Origin: Rhodospirillaceae bacterium
GTDB taxonomy: Bacteria; Pseudomonadota; Alphaproteobacteria; UBA8366
Direction of reading: 5' to 3'
DNA length: 57,155 nt
Assembly: GCA_002724395.1 (NCBI GenBank)
Contig: PBOR01000016.1
Span: 137,706-194,860 of the forward strand
This document shows positions 44,283 to 53,133 of the stretch, piece by piece; within the stretch, counting starts at the first letter, position 1; the number at the start of each line of letters is the position of its first letter. The notes under the pieces are model-generated. The model was given only the letters and a program-made list of their open reading frames with translations. It made no database searches and had not been told where the DNA came from. The position numbers were made by a program, and so were the translations under genes.

Positions 44283-44324
44283 CGCAAAAAAATAAGGACC
44301 GGCGCAAATTAAGCGCCGGTCCTT
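44283..44324 (-). terminator. Rho-independent terminator after tctC
   Basis: A perfect 12-base-pair stem (AAGGACCGGCGC, loop of seven, GCGCCGGTCCTT, 44294-44324) is followed on the minus strand by ATTTTTTT. It sits right after the binding-protein stop and before the tctA-tctB gene. Partial termination here would keep the binding protein in excess over the permease, as is common for binding-protein operons. Confidence 0.85.
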
Positions 44325-44335
44325 CAACTAAAGTC

Positions 44336-45427
44336 TTAGGAACTTCCGCCAAACTTTTTCTCAAGCCAAGCGTTCATCCATTTTTTGTTCTCAGGAGTCA
44401 TCGTGGTCGCGAACTTGATCACCGCCTGAGCATCCTTACCAAACGAATGTGGATACTTACCCATGTCCTTCTTGACGATGTCCAAGAACTTCGGGTCCTT
44501 GTAGATCTTCTTGAAAGTATCGACATAGGTATTGTAAACGTCGTCAGACGTGCCCGGAGGTAACGCCATCGACTTCGAAGCACTCACGCCCATGGCGATG
44601 AAGTTCTTGAGAACTTGCCAATGGGTACCAGACGGCTTCTTGCCACCGTTAACGGATTGATACATTTCCACAACACTTGGGCTTTCTGCACCGAGGAAAG
44701 GATCCTTTACGACCGATCCATCCGGCAACAACAGACCAAGGTTCATAAGAGGCGTAACAGTGCCTTTTTTGACCCACTTTGTAACGGACTTGTTATATTT
44801 AGCCGCACTGTCGTAATTGATATTCAACTCGCCACGTAGGATAGCTTTACGTTGCTTGCCTGTAGAGAGGCCGAAAACCGGCTTCGGAAAGAAGCCCAAG
44901 ATATCAAAGGCCAAGAAAGCACGGAGTTCAGCCGATGTCTTGTTCTTCGCACCAAACACAAGGTTCGCCTTACGAAGCGCTTCGACGTCCTTCTTAGCAT
45001 TCTTACCTGTGATGCCAGTTTGATCCGAACGAGCATAGAAAGCCGTGCCAAGTGGATTAGCAATGGCGACCCTCCAAGAGTTCGGGTCATATTTTACCTT
45101 GCTGCCACCGAACAAGAAGCTAGTCATAGTCGAGGTAGAGCACGTCAGAAGCGTCAGGCCATCGCCCTTTTGCTTTTGAAAATAGTTCGCGCCCAAAATT
45201 GAGCTACCGCCCGGCTTGTTGAGAACCACGATCTTCGGCTTACCAGGCAGATACTTAGCCAAAAATGGTTGGAAAGTCCGGCCATAACGGCTTGCGCCGC
45301 CGCCTTCTTTAAACGGAACAATAATGGTAACGGTTTTGCCGCTGAAATCAGCTGCCGACGCCGCCATTGGCGCCAAAGCTACACCACCGCCTAATGCGGC
45401 AGCAGCCATAAGTTTACGTACAGACAT
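44336..45427 (-). CDS. TctC-family solute-binding protein of a tripartite tricarboxylate transporter
   Basis: A 363-residue exported protein. ATG 45427 follows GGGAGG at seven bases; the longer frame to 45445 is rejected. Residues 1-25 form a signal peptide (RK, hydrophobic core, ASA cleavage site). The mature start KTVTIIVPFKEGGG fits the TctC family (VxIIVPFxxGG). The protein is longer than the usual 320 residues, with Lys-rich inserts. It feeds the two permeases downstream. The terminator just after it suggests higher expression than theirs. Confidence 0.85.
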   Translation of the reverse strand: MSVRKLMAAAALGGGVALAPMAASAADFSGKTVTIIVPFKEGGGASRYGRTFQPFLAKYLPGKPKIVVLNKPGGSSILGANYFQKQKGDGLTLLTCSTSTMTSFLFGGSKVKYDPNSWRVAIANPLGTAFYARSDQTGITGKNAKKDVEALRKANLVFGAKNKTSAELRAFLAFDILGFFPKPVFGLSTGKQRKAILRGELNINYDSAAKYNKSVTKWVKKGTVTPLMNLGLLLPDGSVVKDPFLGAESPSVVEMYQSVNGGKKPSGTHWQVLKNFIAMGVSASKSMALPPGTSDDVYNTYVDTFKKIYKDPKFLDIVKKDMGKYPHSFGKDAQAVIKFATTMTPENKKWMNAWLEKKFGGSS

Positions 45428-45886
45428 ATTATGCCTCCCTGTCACTGCCGCGGGCAGGCTCTTTGCTTAATTGGCAAAGGATAGTTTCAACAATTTTTTT
45501 GCTCAGATCTTTTTTTTATCCCTGAACAAATTGCTAGAAACCACCGGCAACCCTCCCACAGACGGTAATATTGCCGTGTCGAAGCGCTATTTTTTTCAGA
45601 AATCACCAAAGTGTCAAGAGCTTAAATGCCCTTGACTTCTTAAGATTAAGGCTAGCGAAGGAGGAATGATCAGAGGGGCAGGTTCACTATTATCCAAATT
45701 TCCTTGATTTCGCGGTTCTGATCTCGACCCTTGGGTGCTAATCTGAGGATGTTTCTCAACTTTTAAAATTTCAAACAGAAATTCATGCGACGCTTTGCTC
45801 CAGAATTATTCAAGAGAATGTGATCCAGGAAGTGGCTAGGTTCTCAATCCAATGAACATGAGCAAAGAAATTTAAAAAGGCCTTAA
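45428..45886. other. 459-base AT-rich divergent intergenic region
   Basis: Between tctC and the isochorismatase gene. Apart from the tctC promoter and leader hairpins noted separately, it has several T-runs, GAAGGAGGAATGATC near 45657 (a Shine-Dalgarno-like site followed by ATG that soon meets a stop), and no recognised gene or RNA. The promoter of the plus-strand isochorismatase gene should be in its right half, but no clear -35/-10 pair stands out. Confidence 0.3.
45589..45617 (-). promoter_or_regulatory. Candidate sigma-70 promoter of tctC
   Basis: On the minus strand a perfect TTGACA (complement of 45612-45617) is followed after 17 bases by AAAAAT (complement of 45589-45594), which gives a leader of about 155 bases before the tctC ATG. 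Two small hairpins in the leader (CTTTGC/GCAAAG near 45462-45479 and CTGCC/GGCAG near 45447-45459) lie just before the ribosome binding site and could regulate it. Confidence 0.45.
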
Positions 45887-46576
45887 ATGAATAAATTGGA
45901 AAGGTGGTCGGGGTTCATATCACCGCAGGATATTGATCGCTATCAAGCAGCTGGGCATGGCGCTGACATCGGCTATGGCAAAAGGCCCGCTTTGCTAAAC
46001 GTAGATAGCCATAATTTGTTTATCAATCCCAAGTACCCGTTTTGCGCCGCCCTTGACCCGAACGCTTTGGAAATGACTATTGCCTCGATCACGGCAACAT
46101 TTCGTCATTTAGAACTGCCGATCTATTACGTGCGGCGCGACAAACGGGATCATCGGGTAAAAATGGGCATGCGCAATAAACGCTACGAAACACTGCGAAC
46201 GCCAAAAAATAACGACCCTGGTATCGCCTACGACGCCGATGCAGACGAGTGGCCGGCTTCCTATAGGCCAAAAGAAGAGGATGTGATCGTTTATAAAAAC
46301 AAAAGCTCGGCCTTTTTTGGCACGCCACTCGATGCCTGGCTTCGCTACGACGCTATAGACACACTGGTTGTTTGCGGCATGACCACGAGCGGCTGCGTTC
46401 GTGCCAGCGTCACCGACGCATTTGCACTCAATTTCCGTGTCACTGTCATTGAGGATGGCTGCAGCGATTTGAGTGAGGTTGCTCATCGTGCCAGCCTTTT
46501 CGACATGGACATGAAGCTAGGCGACGTTAAAACGCTTGAGACGGTTATTGCAGAGCTGGGCCAAAAATTTGCTTAA
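45887..46576 (+). CDS. Isochorismatase-family cysteine hydrolase, N-carbamoylsarcosine amidase-like
   Basis: A 229-residue cytoplasmic hydrolase with the Asp-Lys-Cys triad: D40 (LNVDSHN), K139 (YKNKSSAFFGT) and C170 (TTSGCVRAS). Family members cleave amides and carbamoyl compounds such as N-carbamoylsarcosine. The FFGTPLDAWLR region is typical. It is transcribed away from tctC and lies 158 bases upstream of the UGSC-type gene. The product would be a small acid plus ammonia; the exact substrate is unknown. Confidence 0.85.
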   Translation: MNKLERWSGFISPQDIDRYQAAGHGADIGYGKRPALLNVDSHNLFINPKYPFCAALDPNALEMTIASITATFRHLELPIYYVRRDKRDHRVKMGMRNKRYETLRTPKNNDPGIAYDADADEWPASYRPKEEDVIVYKNKSSAFFGTPLDAWLRYDAIDTLVVCGMTTSGCVRASVTDAFALNFRVTVIEDGCSDLSEVAHRASLFDMDMKLGDVKTLETVIAELGQKFA

Positions 46577-46645
46577 CCCCCCCTGATAACAAAAAGATAT
46601 TGTATGAACCCAGTGCCATTATCTCCGAACACCCATACTGCCAGG

Positions 46646-46673
46646 TTGGATAGATAGTTAATTCAGTTATAGT
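46646..46673 (+). promoter_or_regulatory. Candidate sigma-70 promoter of the UGSC operon
   Basis: TTGGAT (46646-46651), a 16-base spacer and TATAGT (46668-46673) lie about 60 bases upstream of the ATG at 46735. The match is fair (four of six and five of six) and the position is sensible. Confidence 0.4.
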
Positions 46674-46734
46674 CGAACAACGGCTCGAAATATTTGGCCG
46701 TATCAAACTAAATTTTTTAAAGAGAGTAGATGCT

Positions 46735-47325
46735 ATGTCGGAAATTCAGGTTCACATACCCATAGACGTTCGCCATGTTCCGCCGATTCCATTAGCACCA
46801 AGAACAAATAGTTTGAAAGGGCTTAAGGTCGGTCTTTTAGATAACGGTAAAGAATTTACCGACCATGTCTTGGATGGCTTGTGCGAGATGCTTGAAAACG
46901 ATCATAGTGTGGGAGAGGTCGTATTTTGGCGCAAAGGCTTCCCCTCGAAAGCCGCTCCCTTCATTGATCAAATGGCATCTTCGGTGGATGTTGCTGTCAG
47001 TGGTGTAGGTCATTGAGGTTCGTCCTCCCCGTGGAGCGTCCATGACGCCGTGGCCCTTGAATCCCAAGGGATCCCAACTGTTACACTGATCAGCTGTTCT
47101 TTTTGCACGTTGGCACAAGCGGTATCTAGACAGCTTGATTATCCAGGCCTGCCCATTCACCTATTACCCCATCCACTCGGTCACCGGGATCTGGGTGTAG
47201 TTAAAAAGCGAGGCAGAGATGCTGCGCCCGAAGTAGTTAGAATGCTTACGACACCGAACGATATGCTCGCTGCGGAGTTTACAGGAAAAAAATTTCCGCT
47301 GCCCGAACACGCTGTCGCAAGATAG
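46735..47325 (+). CDS. UGSC-family protein, candidate selenoprotein read through an in-frame UGA
   Basis: Two consecutive open frames (46735-47016 and the one ending at 47325) are in the same frame and separated only by TGA at 47014-47016. Joined, they give a 196-residue protein with GVGH-U-GSSSPWSVHDAVALE and then a CSFC (CxxC) motif. The Sec position (codon 94) is where the UGSC family, known from marine metagenomes, has selenocysteine or Cys. The fourth motif residue is Ser here, not Cys. Homology runs on smoothly after the TGA, which argues against a decayed end. Without selenium machinery it would be a nonsense pseudogene. A partner gene follows nine bases later. Confidence 0.72.
47017..47048 (+). 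promoter_or_regulatory. Candidate bacterial SECIS hairpin after the UGA
   Basis: Directly after the UGA the RNA can form GCGUC-CAU-GACGC (47036-47048), a perfect five-pair stem whose loop begins 24 bases after the UGA, inside the range reported for bacterial SECIS elements. An alternative is CUCC-CCGU-GGAG (47025-47036). Neither loop has G among its first two bases, as the bacterial consensus prefers, so this is only a candidate. Confidence 0.35.
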
Positions 47326-47333
47326 GAAGATAA

Positions 47334-48404
47334 ATGGCAGTAAAGCCAATCAATGAGCTGTTATCCGAGGAAATACGTCTGCCGGATGATCTGGAATTGG
47401 TCAACGATCATTTCTACAAAAAAGGTTGGACAGACGGTTTGCCGATTATCCCGCCTACCGAAGAACGCATCGAAAAAATGCTGGCGGGCATGCCGTGGCG
47501 CGACCCGGATACCCTGATCGGCCTCGTACCACCTTTTCAAGGCAAGGCCACCCTCAGAAAAGTTGCCATCAATGCGGTGATGGCCGGTGCCAAGTCTGAC
47601 TATCTACCGGTTATTATCGCCGCCCTAGAAGCAACATTGGAGGAACGCTATGGCCTCCACCATCGGCAAACCACAACCCATGCCGCTGCACCGTTACTCA
47701 TCATCAGTGGACCTATAGTCAAGGACCTCAATATAAACTACGGCAATGGCTGTTTCGGCCCCGGCTGGCGATCAAACGCCACGATCGGTCGTGCACTTCG
47801 ACTCACGCATCTTAACTTGGGCGGGGCAGTCCCTGCTGTAGTTGATTTTGCCCAGCATGCCCATCCGGGCAAATTCACCTATTGCATCGCCGAACACCAA
47901 ACCGCTAACCCCTGGGATCCGATTCATGTGGACCGAGGATACAACGCCGAGGACAGCGTGGTCACGGTGGTGCAATGTGAAGCACCCCACAGCATGACAG
48001 AGAACATGCGCACAATTCCCGAAGATATTTTGGAAGTCTTTGCGGATTCCATGGCGACGCTAGGCTGCAATAATCTTTATTCCCAGGGTGAGCCTGTGTT
48101 GGTGATCTGCCCAGAACACGCGGCTAATTTTCATGTAGGCGGCTGGACCAAGGAAACTATCCGCCAGAAAGTTTATGAACACGCACGCCAACCCTGGCGG
48201 CTAGTTAAAGGGCGCGGCAAATCTCACGGACCATTCTTCCCCAAAGAAGTCGACAAGAGCGACCCGGAATCAATGGTACCGATTATAAATCAGCCCGAAG
48301 ATTTAGTTATCGTTATTGCCGGCGGTGCCGGTGGCAAATCCATGTGGTGTCCCACTGCCGGCGCACAAACTCTAAGCGCGGATAAATTGATTGAGCGCGG
48401 CTAA
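47334..48404 (+). CDS. Conserved partner protein of the UGSC family
   Basis: A 356-residue soluble protein. The N-terminus carries GWTDGLPIIPPTEE (residues 31-44), a motif I associate with a conserved protein commonly encoded beside UGSC-family genes. Other conserved-looking features are NINYGNGCFGPGWRSNATIGRA near 135-155, CNNLYSQGEP near 250 and a Gly-rich IAGGAGGKSMW end. There is no signal peptide. It starts nine bases after the UGSC stop with AGGAAG upstream, so it belongs to the same operon. Function is unknown; a joint redox or detoxification role is speculative. Confidence 0.65.
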   Translation: MAVKPINELLSEEIRLPDDLELVNDHFYKKGWTDGLPIIPPTEERIEKMLAGMPWRDPDTLIGLVPPFQGKATLRKVAINAVMAGAKSDYLPVIIAALEATLEERYGLHHRQTTTHAAAPLLIISGPIVKDLNINYGNGCFGPGWRSNATIGRALRLTHLNLGGAVPAVVDFAQHAHPGKFTYCIAEHQTANPWDPIHVDRGYNAEDSVVTVVQCEAPHSMTENMRTIPEDILEVFADSMATLGCNNLYSQGEPVLVICPEHAANFHVGGWTKETIRQKVYEHARQPWRLVKGRGKSHGPFFPKEVDKSDPESMVPIINQPEDLVIVIAGGAGGKSMWCPTAGAQTLSADKLIERG

Positions 48405-48493
48405 GTCAGCAATCTGGAAACCCTTAAAAGACTATCGCATGGTTTTTTATGCCTATTGGCCAACCCATTCAGGCTCTATCTAACTCAGCCGTC

Positions 48494-49777
48494 TTAAACA
48501 ATAGCCCGACATGCCGCATCTAAAGAAATTACCGCTTCATCCAATTCTTTGTCCGTATGGGCTACAGAGACGAACCGACGCGTGTTCGGCATCACAAACA
48601 CTCTTTCCCGGCTCCAAGCCAGATCTAACGCCTTAGTTTTTTCCATATCTGCATTGAGGAAATCAACGTAATCCTGTGGGTCCCGGTCGCTCGCGAAGAA
48701 TTGCCACCAAGATTCCTGGCCAATTACCCGAACGCCAAGATTGTGACGATCAAGAACCTCTTGAAACGCTGTGCGCACCGTTTGCCCATGATCGCGGAGT
48801 TGCTGGTAGGGGTTTAGGTCTTTTAGGACTTTCAAACACGCCAAACCGGCGGCGGCACTCAATGGGTTTCCATGCAGGGTACCGCTAATCGCGGTCCCCT
48901 TGCTGTCTCCAATGATTCCTGGGTTGGCATGCAATAAAATATCTTCACGCCCTCCAACAGCACCCAATGCCAGGCCGCCGCCCATAATTTTCCCATAAGA
49001 TGCCAAATCTGGTTTTACACCGTAAAATTCCTGGGCACCGCCATAGGCGAGGCGGAAGCCTGTTACCACTTCATCGAACAGCAGCAAAATTCCAGCCTCG
49101 TCACACAGGTCACGCAATCCTTGTAAGAACCCGTCATCGGGGAAAATAACGCGCTGAACGGGCTCAACAATCGCCCCCGCTAGAACCTCCTTATGCTCCT
49201 TAATGATTCGCGCCGTCGCTTCCAGGTCATTAAAAGGCGCTACAATGACCGAATTCTGCGCACCATCCGGAATGCCCAGGGCGTCGGGTTGTCCCGACGG
49301 ATAATTGGAAGCTGCATTCGGTGCAACGCTAATATTCGAATAATCATGATTGCCGTGATATCCGCCCTCGAATTTCAAAATGACATCACGGCCCGTAAAG
49401 GCACGTGCAAACCGCATAGCATAGTAAGTAGCCTCCGATCCGGTAGTCGTAAATATCACTCGATCCGCACAGGGAATGGCTGAGACCAGCTCTTCTGCCA
49501 ACTCCAGAGCCTTGTCATTCACCAGTCCGAAAAAATGTGTGCCTATTGAAGCTTGATCGCGCACTGCCGTCACGACCTCGGGATAGGCATGCCCTAGCAC
49601 CAAAGCGCCCGCACCACATACATAGTCAATTCGCCAATCGCCGTCGGTTCCCAAAACTCGCGCACCCTTACCCTCGCAAATAATAAAATTTACATCCTCG
49701 GCCAATGCATTTTTTGTCATGCGGCCACCCGGGAAAACTTTCTGTAATTTTTGTTCAGTTTCTGAAAATTCAGCCAT
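48494..49777 (-). CDS. Class III aminotransferase, glutamate-1-semialdehyde aminomutase-like
   Basis: A 427-residue PLP enzyme of fold type I. It has GSEATYYAMRFAR (113-125), GGYHG (138-142), the DEVVTGFR motif (235-242) and the Schiff-base Lys K263 in SYGKIMGGG. It resembles HemL (GSA 2,1-aminomutase), but sits alone without heme genes and lacks flanking synteny, so it is more likely a catabolic omega-aminotransferase of the HemL-like group. It is convergent with the UGSC operon. Confidence 0.82.
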   Translation of the reverse strand: MAEFSETEQKLQKVFPGGRMTKNALAEDVNFIICEGKGARVLGTDGDWRIDYVCGAGALVLGHAYPEVVTAVRDQASIGTHFFGLVNDKALELAEELVSAIPCADRVIFTTTGSEATYYAMRFARAFTGRDVILKFEGGYHGNHDYSNISVAPNAASNYPSGQPDALGIPDGAQNSVIVAPFNDLEATARIIKEHKEVLAGAIVEPVQRVIFPDDGFLQGLRDLCDEAGILLLFDEVVTGFRLAYGGAQEFYGVKPDLASYGKIMGGGLALGAVGGREDILLHANPGIIGDSKGTAISGTLHGNPLSAAAGLACLKVLKDLNPYQQLRDHGQTVRTAFQEVLDRHNLGVRVIGQESWWQFFASDRDPQDYVDFLNADMEKTKALDLAWSRERVFVMPNTRRFVSVAHTDKELDEAVISLDAACRAIV

Positions 49778-49822
49778 TTTTCTTAACCTTGATTTAAAGG
49801 AATGAATATTAAAAGAGGTCTA

Positions 49823-50485
49823 TTAAGCTGTTCTCCAAGCCATCCGACGACGAAGAAACGCGATTGCATCGTTGAGCTGACTCATTCTAACCGTATCCCC
49901 AAACATTCCATCGGGATGATAAATTGTTGCTAATATACGAAAACGCGCTTTGATATCATCTTGGCTCGGACGAGCATGGGGATGGAATCCCAAAACATAT
50001 AAAGCGTCAGCATTAGTTTCTATACCGCGCTCGATCGGCGAATAGGCGAGTTCTGTCAACGCACCGCGGATCCGCTCTACATCGTTTCGTGCTTCGCGCA
50101 AAAGATCGCGCGCACGTGGAGACCGACCATCTTCTAATGTCACCTCAATGTCCCCATGATCTATCGCAAGTGCTAATCCTAGGGCTCGACGAATATCGGC
50201 AACCGCATGTCCTTTTGGCAGCCGTACCTGAAGACGAGGCTTCCGTCGCCATGGTTTACCTTGACTAGGACCAGACTTAAGGACGACAGATTCTCGATCA
50301 CCAGCAGGTGGTTCGCCAGCATCAGGGCATGCCTGAATAATTTCCGTTGGAACAATAAGCATTACCGAACGCGCAATATCAGCCACATTAACGCCGCGTA
50401 TATCTGCAAGTGCGGTAATTGCATCACGAAATTCCGATGAACACGGAACCACGTAGGAGTGTTTGCGTTCACGTTTGGGAGGCAT
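49823..50485 (-). CDS. J-domain-containing protein
   Basis: A 220-residue cytoplasmic protein. The C-terminal 65 residues form a J domain (LYVLGFHPHARPSQDDIKARF, then the HPD motif at H190-D192 in TIYHPDG, and an AxxxL helix). The N-terminal half is basic and has a helix-turn-helix-like stretch (ITALADIRGVNVADIARSV) plus a K/R-rich segment. J domains stimulate DnaK ATPase, so it may recruit DnaK to a specific client. It lies between the aminotransferase and pheT. Confidence 0.78.
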   Translation of the reverse strand: MPPKRERKHSYVVPCSSEFRDAITALADIRGVNVADIARSVMLIVPTEIIQACPDAGEPPAGDRESVVLKSGPSQGKPWRRKPRLQVRLPKGHAVADIRRALGLALAIDHGDIEVTLEDGRSPRARDLLREARNDVERIRGALTELAYSPIERGIETNADALYVLGFHPHARPSQDDIKARFRILATIYHPDGMFGDTVRMSQLNDAIAFLRRRMAWRTA

Positions 50486-50589
50486 CTACTTTCTCAAAAT
50501 CGAGAGGTTGATCCAAGCTGACCGATTCGCGATCTACCGTCAACTGCCTGTGAAGTTAGTTAAGAAATTTTTCATTCTCATTTTCTACG

Positions 50590-50622
50590 TTTTGTATCTT
50601 GATTTATACGCTGAATACAAAA
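50590..50622 (-). promoter_or_regulatory. Inverted repeat upstream of the J-domain gene
   Basis: TTTTGTAT (50590-50597) and its complement ATACAAAA (50615-50622) are separated by 17 bases of AT-rich DNA, about 105 bases before the J-domain start. The spacing fits a dimeric regulator on two successive turns, or a promoter with an inherently AT-rich -10. It is unproven. Confidence 0.3.
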
Positions 50623-50730
50623 TCCATTGGAACTAGCACTTGAGCACCTTTTAAGGAGAATTTTGGTAAGCCTCGAAGACGAATGAAAATTATTTAGTCA
50701 GGTCCGAAAATAACCTCGGGCTGAAAGAGA

Positions 50731-53133
50731 TTATGACCTGAGGATACCGCCAGTTTTTTTTGTCACATTGGCAACCACTTTGTCAGCCACCACTTCAATC
50801 TCTTCATCGGTTAGCGTATGATCGCGCGGCTGCAACATTACCTGAATACCAATAGATTTCTTATTCTCACCTAAAGAAGCACCTTTAAATACATCAAAAA
50901 CACAAACAGTCGCGATTAGTTCCTTGTCCGCCGCTTCGGCAGCCTTTACAAGCGCAAGGGCCGCCACATCTTGTGGTACCACAAAAGCAAAATCACGCAT
51001 GACCGGCTGGAGGGGTGACACGTCAAGCGCCGCACGACTTTTAGACGTTTTGCCTTTAGGCAAAGGTATGGCTTCTAGGACAACTTCAAAACCAGATGCA
51101 GGACCTTTTACGTCTAAAATTCGGAGAACCTTTGGATGAATTTCGCCAAACCATGCAAGAACATTCGGCCCTAACCTCAAAGTACCGGAACGACCTGGAT
51201 GGTACCAAGCAGGCGCGTCGGTAGTCACCTGCAAACTACCATTTGGCGCATTGCAGGCAGCAAGTACGGCCAAAGCATCGGCCTTTACATCAAAGGCATC
51301 AACCGGGCGGGCGGTCCCCTGCCAATGACGGCCAATAGCGCTTCCGTGACGCAAGCCACCAACCATCAAATCCTGAGCATCTGGAGTATCATTCTGAAAG
51401 GTTGGCCCTAATTCAAAAATCGCCAAGTCCGTAAACCCGCGATCAGCATTCCGGCCTGCAGACAACAAAAGATTAGGCAGCAAGGAGGGGCGCATCGCAT
51501 CAAGATCGCTGCTGATCGGATTTTCTAATTGCAACGCCGCATCACCACCGCCAAACAAAGGTGCATAACTCGATGAGATAAAGGACCAGGTTACTGTTTC
51601 CATCATGCCACGACCTGCCAAGGCGCGTTTGGCAAAAGCCACATGACGCTGACGAGGGGTTAGAATGGGTTTCGGCAATTCACTTTCACGCTCCATCGGC
51701 ACCGTCGGAATTTTATCGTATCCGAACACCCGCAGCACCTCTTCGACCAAACAATGCTCACCTTCCACATCAGGGCGCCAACTAGGTGGTGTTGCCTCCA
51801 GCACATTGCTACCAGCCTCAACAGCAAACCCTAAATCTCGCAATATGCTAGCAGCTCGGTCTAAATCAATTTCTATGCCGCCAAAATTTTTAAGACGGTC
51901 AAGCCGGAGCGTGATAGGTTCTTTGACATCAGGCAATTCACCAGCAACGGTTAGAGTGCTTGCCTTTCCGCCGCATAATTCAAAGATCATTCGACTTGCT
52001 ACTTCCGTACCCCACACAACCGACTGAGGGTCTACGGACCGCTCGAAACGATAGCGCGCGTCAGATTCTATGCCAAGTTTTCTTCCGGTCGCCGCAGTCC
52101 GAATAGGATCGAAAAGCGCGACTTCTAGGAAAACATCTGTCGTCGTTTCGGAACAGCCGGTTTCTCGCCCCCCCACCACGCCGGCAATCGCTTGAACTCC
52201 AGTCTCGTCAGAGACAATGGTCATGTCGCGTTCTAGCGAGTATGTTTCATCATCAAGTGCTTCAATTTTCTCACCTTCTTTAGAAAACCGCATTGTGAGA
52301 TCGCCCCTAATCTTTGCAACATCGAAAATATGCAAAGGACGCCCAAGATCATAGCTCACATAGTTGGTGATATCGACCAGCGCCGAAATCGGTCGCAGAC
52401 CAATCGCTGTTAGTCGGTCCTGCAGCCATTTAGGGCTGGGCCCATTCTTAACGCCCTTAAAGGTTCGGCCGACCACCATCGGGCAGGCTTCTTCCGAACC
52501 TTTTGGAAAATCACGCAGCCATTTAACCGGGGAACCAAACTTACCTTTTACGGCGCTATCATCCAACGGCTTTAGCACACCAAGCCCAGCAGCAGCCAGA
52601 TCCCGTGCTACACCCCGGACACCCAAACAGTCGCCTCGGTTCGGTGTAATAGCAAGTTCTATCATAGGATCGTCTAAACCCATGATCTCAGCAAACGGTG
52701 CACCTAACGCCGCTTCTTCAGGCAACTCAATTATTCCGTCGTGCTCCTCTGATAATTCCAATTCTTTTTCGGATAACAACATGCCGGTTGATTCAACGCC
52801 GCGAATTTTTGCTTTCTTTAGCTCGATGCCAAGGCCTGGTATGAAAGTCCCCGCAGGCGCAAAGACACCTTTCAGGCCGACCCTTGCATTTGGCGCCCCG
52901 CATACCACCTGCAGCTTTTCAGTTCCCGTATCAACACTACAAACCTGGAGCCTATCCGCATCCGGGTGCGGCTTTGCATCAACTACCAGTGCAGACTTGA
53001 ACGCCGAGAATTCTGCCGACCGATCTAAAACCTCCTCCACCTCTAGCCCAAGCATAGTGAGCCGGGTCGTGATTTCTTCCAGAGATGCTTCCGTATCAAG
53101 ATGATCTTTAAGCCAGGCGAGTGTGAACTTCAT
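50731..53133 (-). CDS. pheT: Phenylalanine-tRNA ligase beta subunit
   Basis: An 800-residue beta subunit that charges tRNA-Phe in an alpha2-beta2 complex with PheS. It shows the N-terminal tRNA-binding (EMAP-like) domain after [14 protein letters not shown]3/B4 editing modules, B5, and the C-terminal ferredoxin-fold anticodon-binding domain (PLQPVMRDFAFVV). ATG 53133 is the start, overlapping the pheS stop (TAATG); the longer frame to 53196 adds no conserved sequence. Its length fits the family (about 790-800). Confidence 0.97.
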   Translation of the reverse strand: MKFTLAWLKDHLDTEASLEEITTRLTMLGLEVEEVLDRSAEFSAFKSALVVDAKPHPDADRLQVCSVDTGTEKLQVVCGAPNARVGLKGVFAPAGTFIPGLGIELKKAKIRGVESTGMLLSEKELELSEEHDGIIELPEEAALGAPFAEIMGLDDPMIELAITPNRGDCLGVRGVARDLAAAGLGVLKPLDDSAVKGKFGSPVKWLRDFPKGSEEACPMVVGRTFKGVKNGPSPKWLQDRLTAIGLRPISALVDITNYVSYDLGRPLHIFDVAKIRGDLTMRFSKEGEKIEALDDETYSLERDMTIVSDETGVQAIAGVVGGRETGCSETTTDVFLEVALFDPIRTAATGRKLGIESDARYRFERSVDPQSVVWGTEVASRMIFELCGGKASTLTVAGELPDVKEPITLRLDRLKNFGGIEIDLDRAASILRDLGFAVEAGSNVLEATPPSWRPDVEGEHCLVEEVLRVFGYDKIPTVPMERESELPKPILTPRQRHVAFAKRALAGRGMMETVTWSFISSSYAPLFGGGDAALQLENPISSDLDAMRPSLLPNLLLSAGRNADRGFTDLAIFELGPTFQNDTPDAQDLMVGGLRHGSAIGRHWQGTARPVDAFDVKADALAVLAACNAPNGSLQVTTDAPAWYHPGRSGTLRLGPNVLAWFGEIHPKVLRILDVKGPASGFEVVLEAIPLPKGKTSKSRAALDVSPLQPVMRDFAFVVPQDVAALALVKAAEAADKELIATVCVFDVFKGASLGENKKSIGIQVMLQPRDHTLTDEEIEVVADKVVANVTKKTGGILRS

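Noticed and set aside
45640-45680. TTGACT with a TAGCGA box as promoter of the isochorismatase gene
   Set aside because: The spacer is about 15 bases, the -10 match is poor and the site is more than 200 bases from the start codon.
47050-47325. Separate gene starting at GTG 47050
   Set aside because: It is the second half of the UGSC-type frame. The region between the TGA and this GTG (GSSSPWSVHDA) is also conserved-looking, so a new start there would cut the domain.
49193-49483. Plus-strand frame within the aminotransferase
   Set aside because: It lies wholly opposite the conserved aminotransferase domain and has no motif or ribosome binding site.
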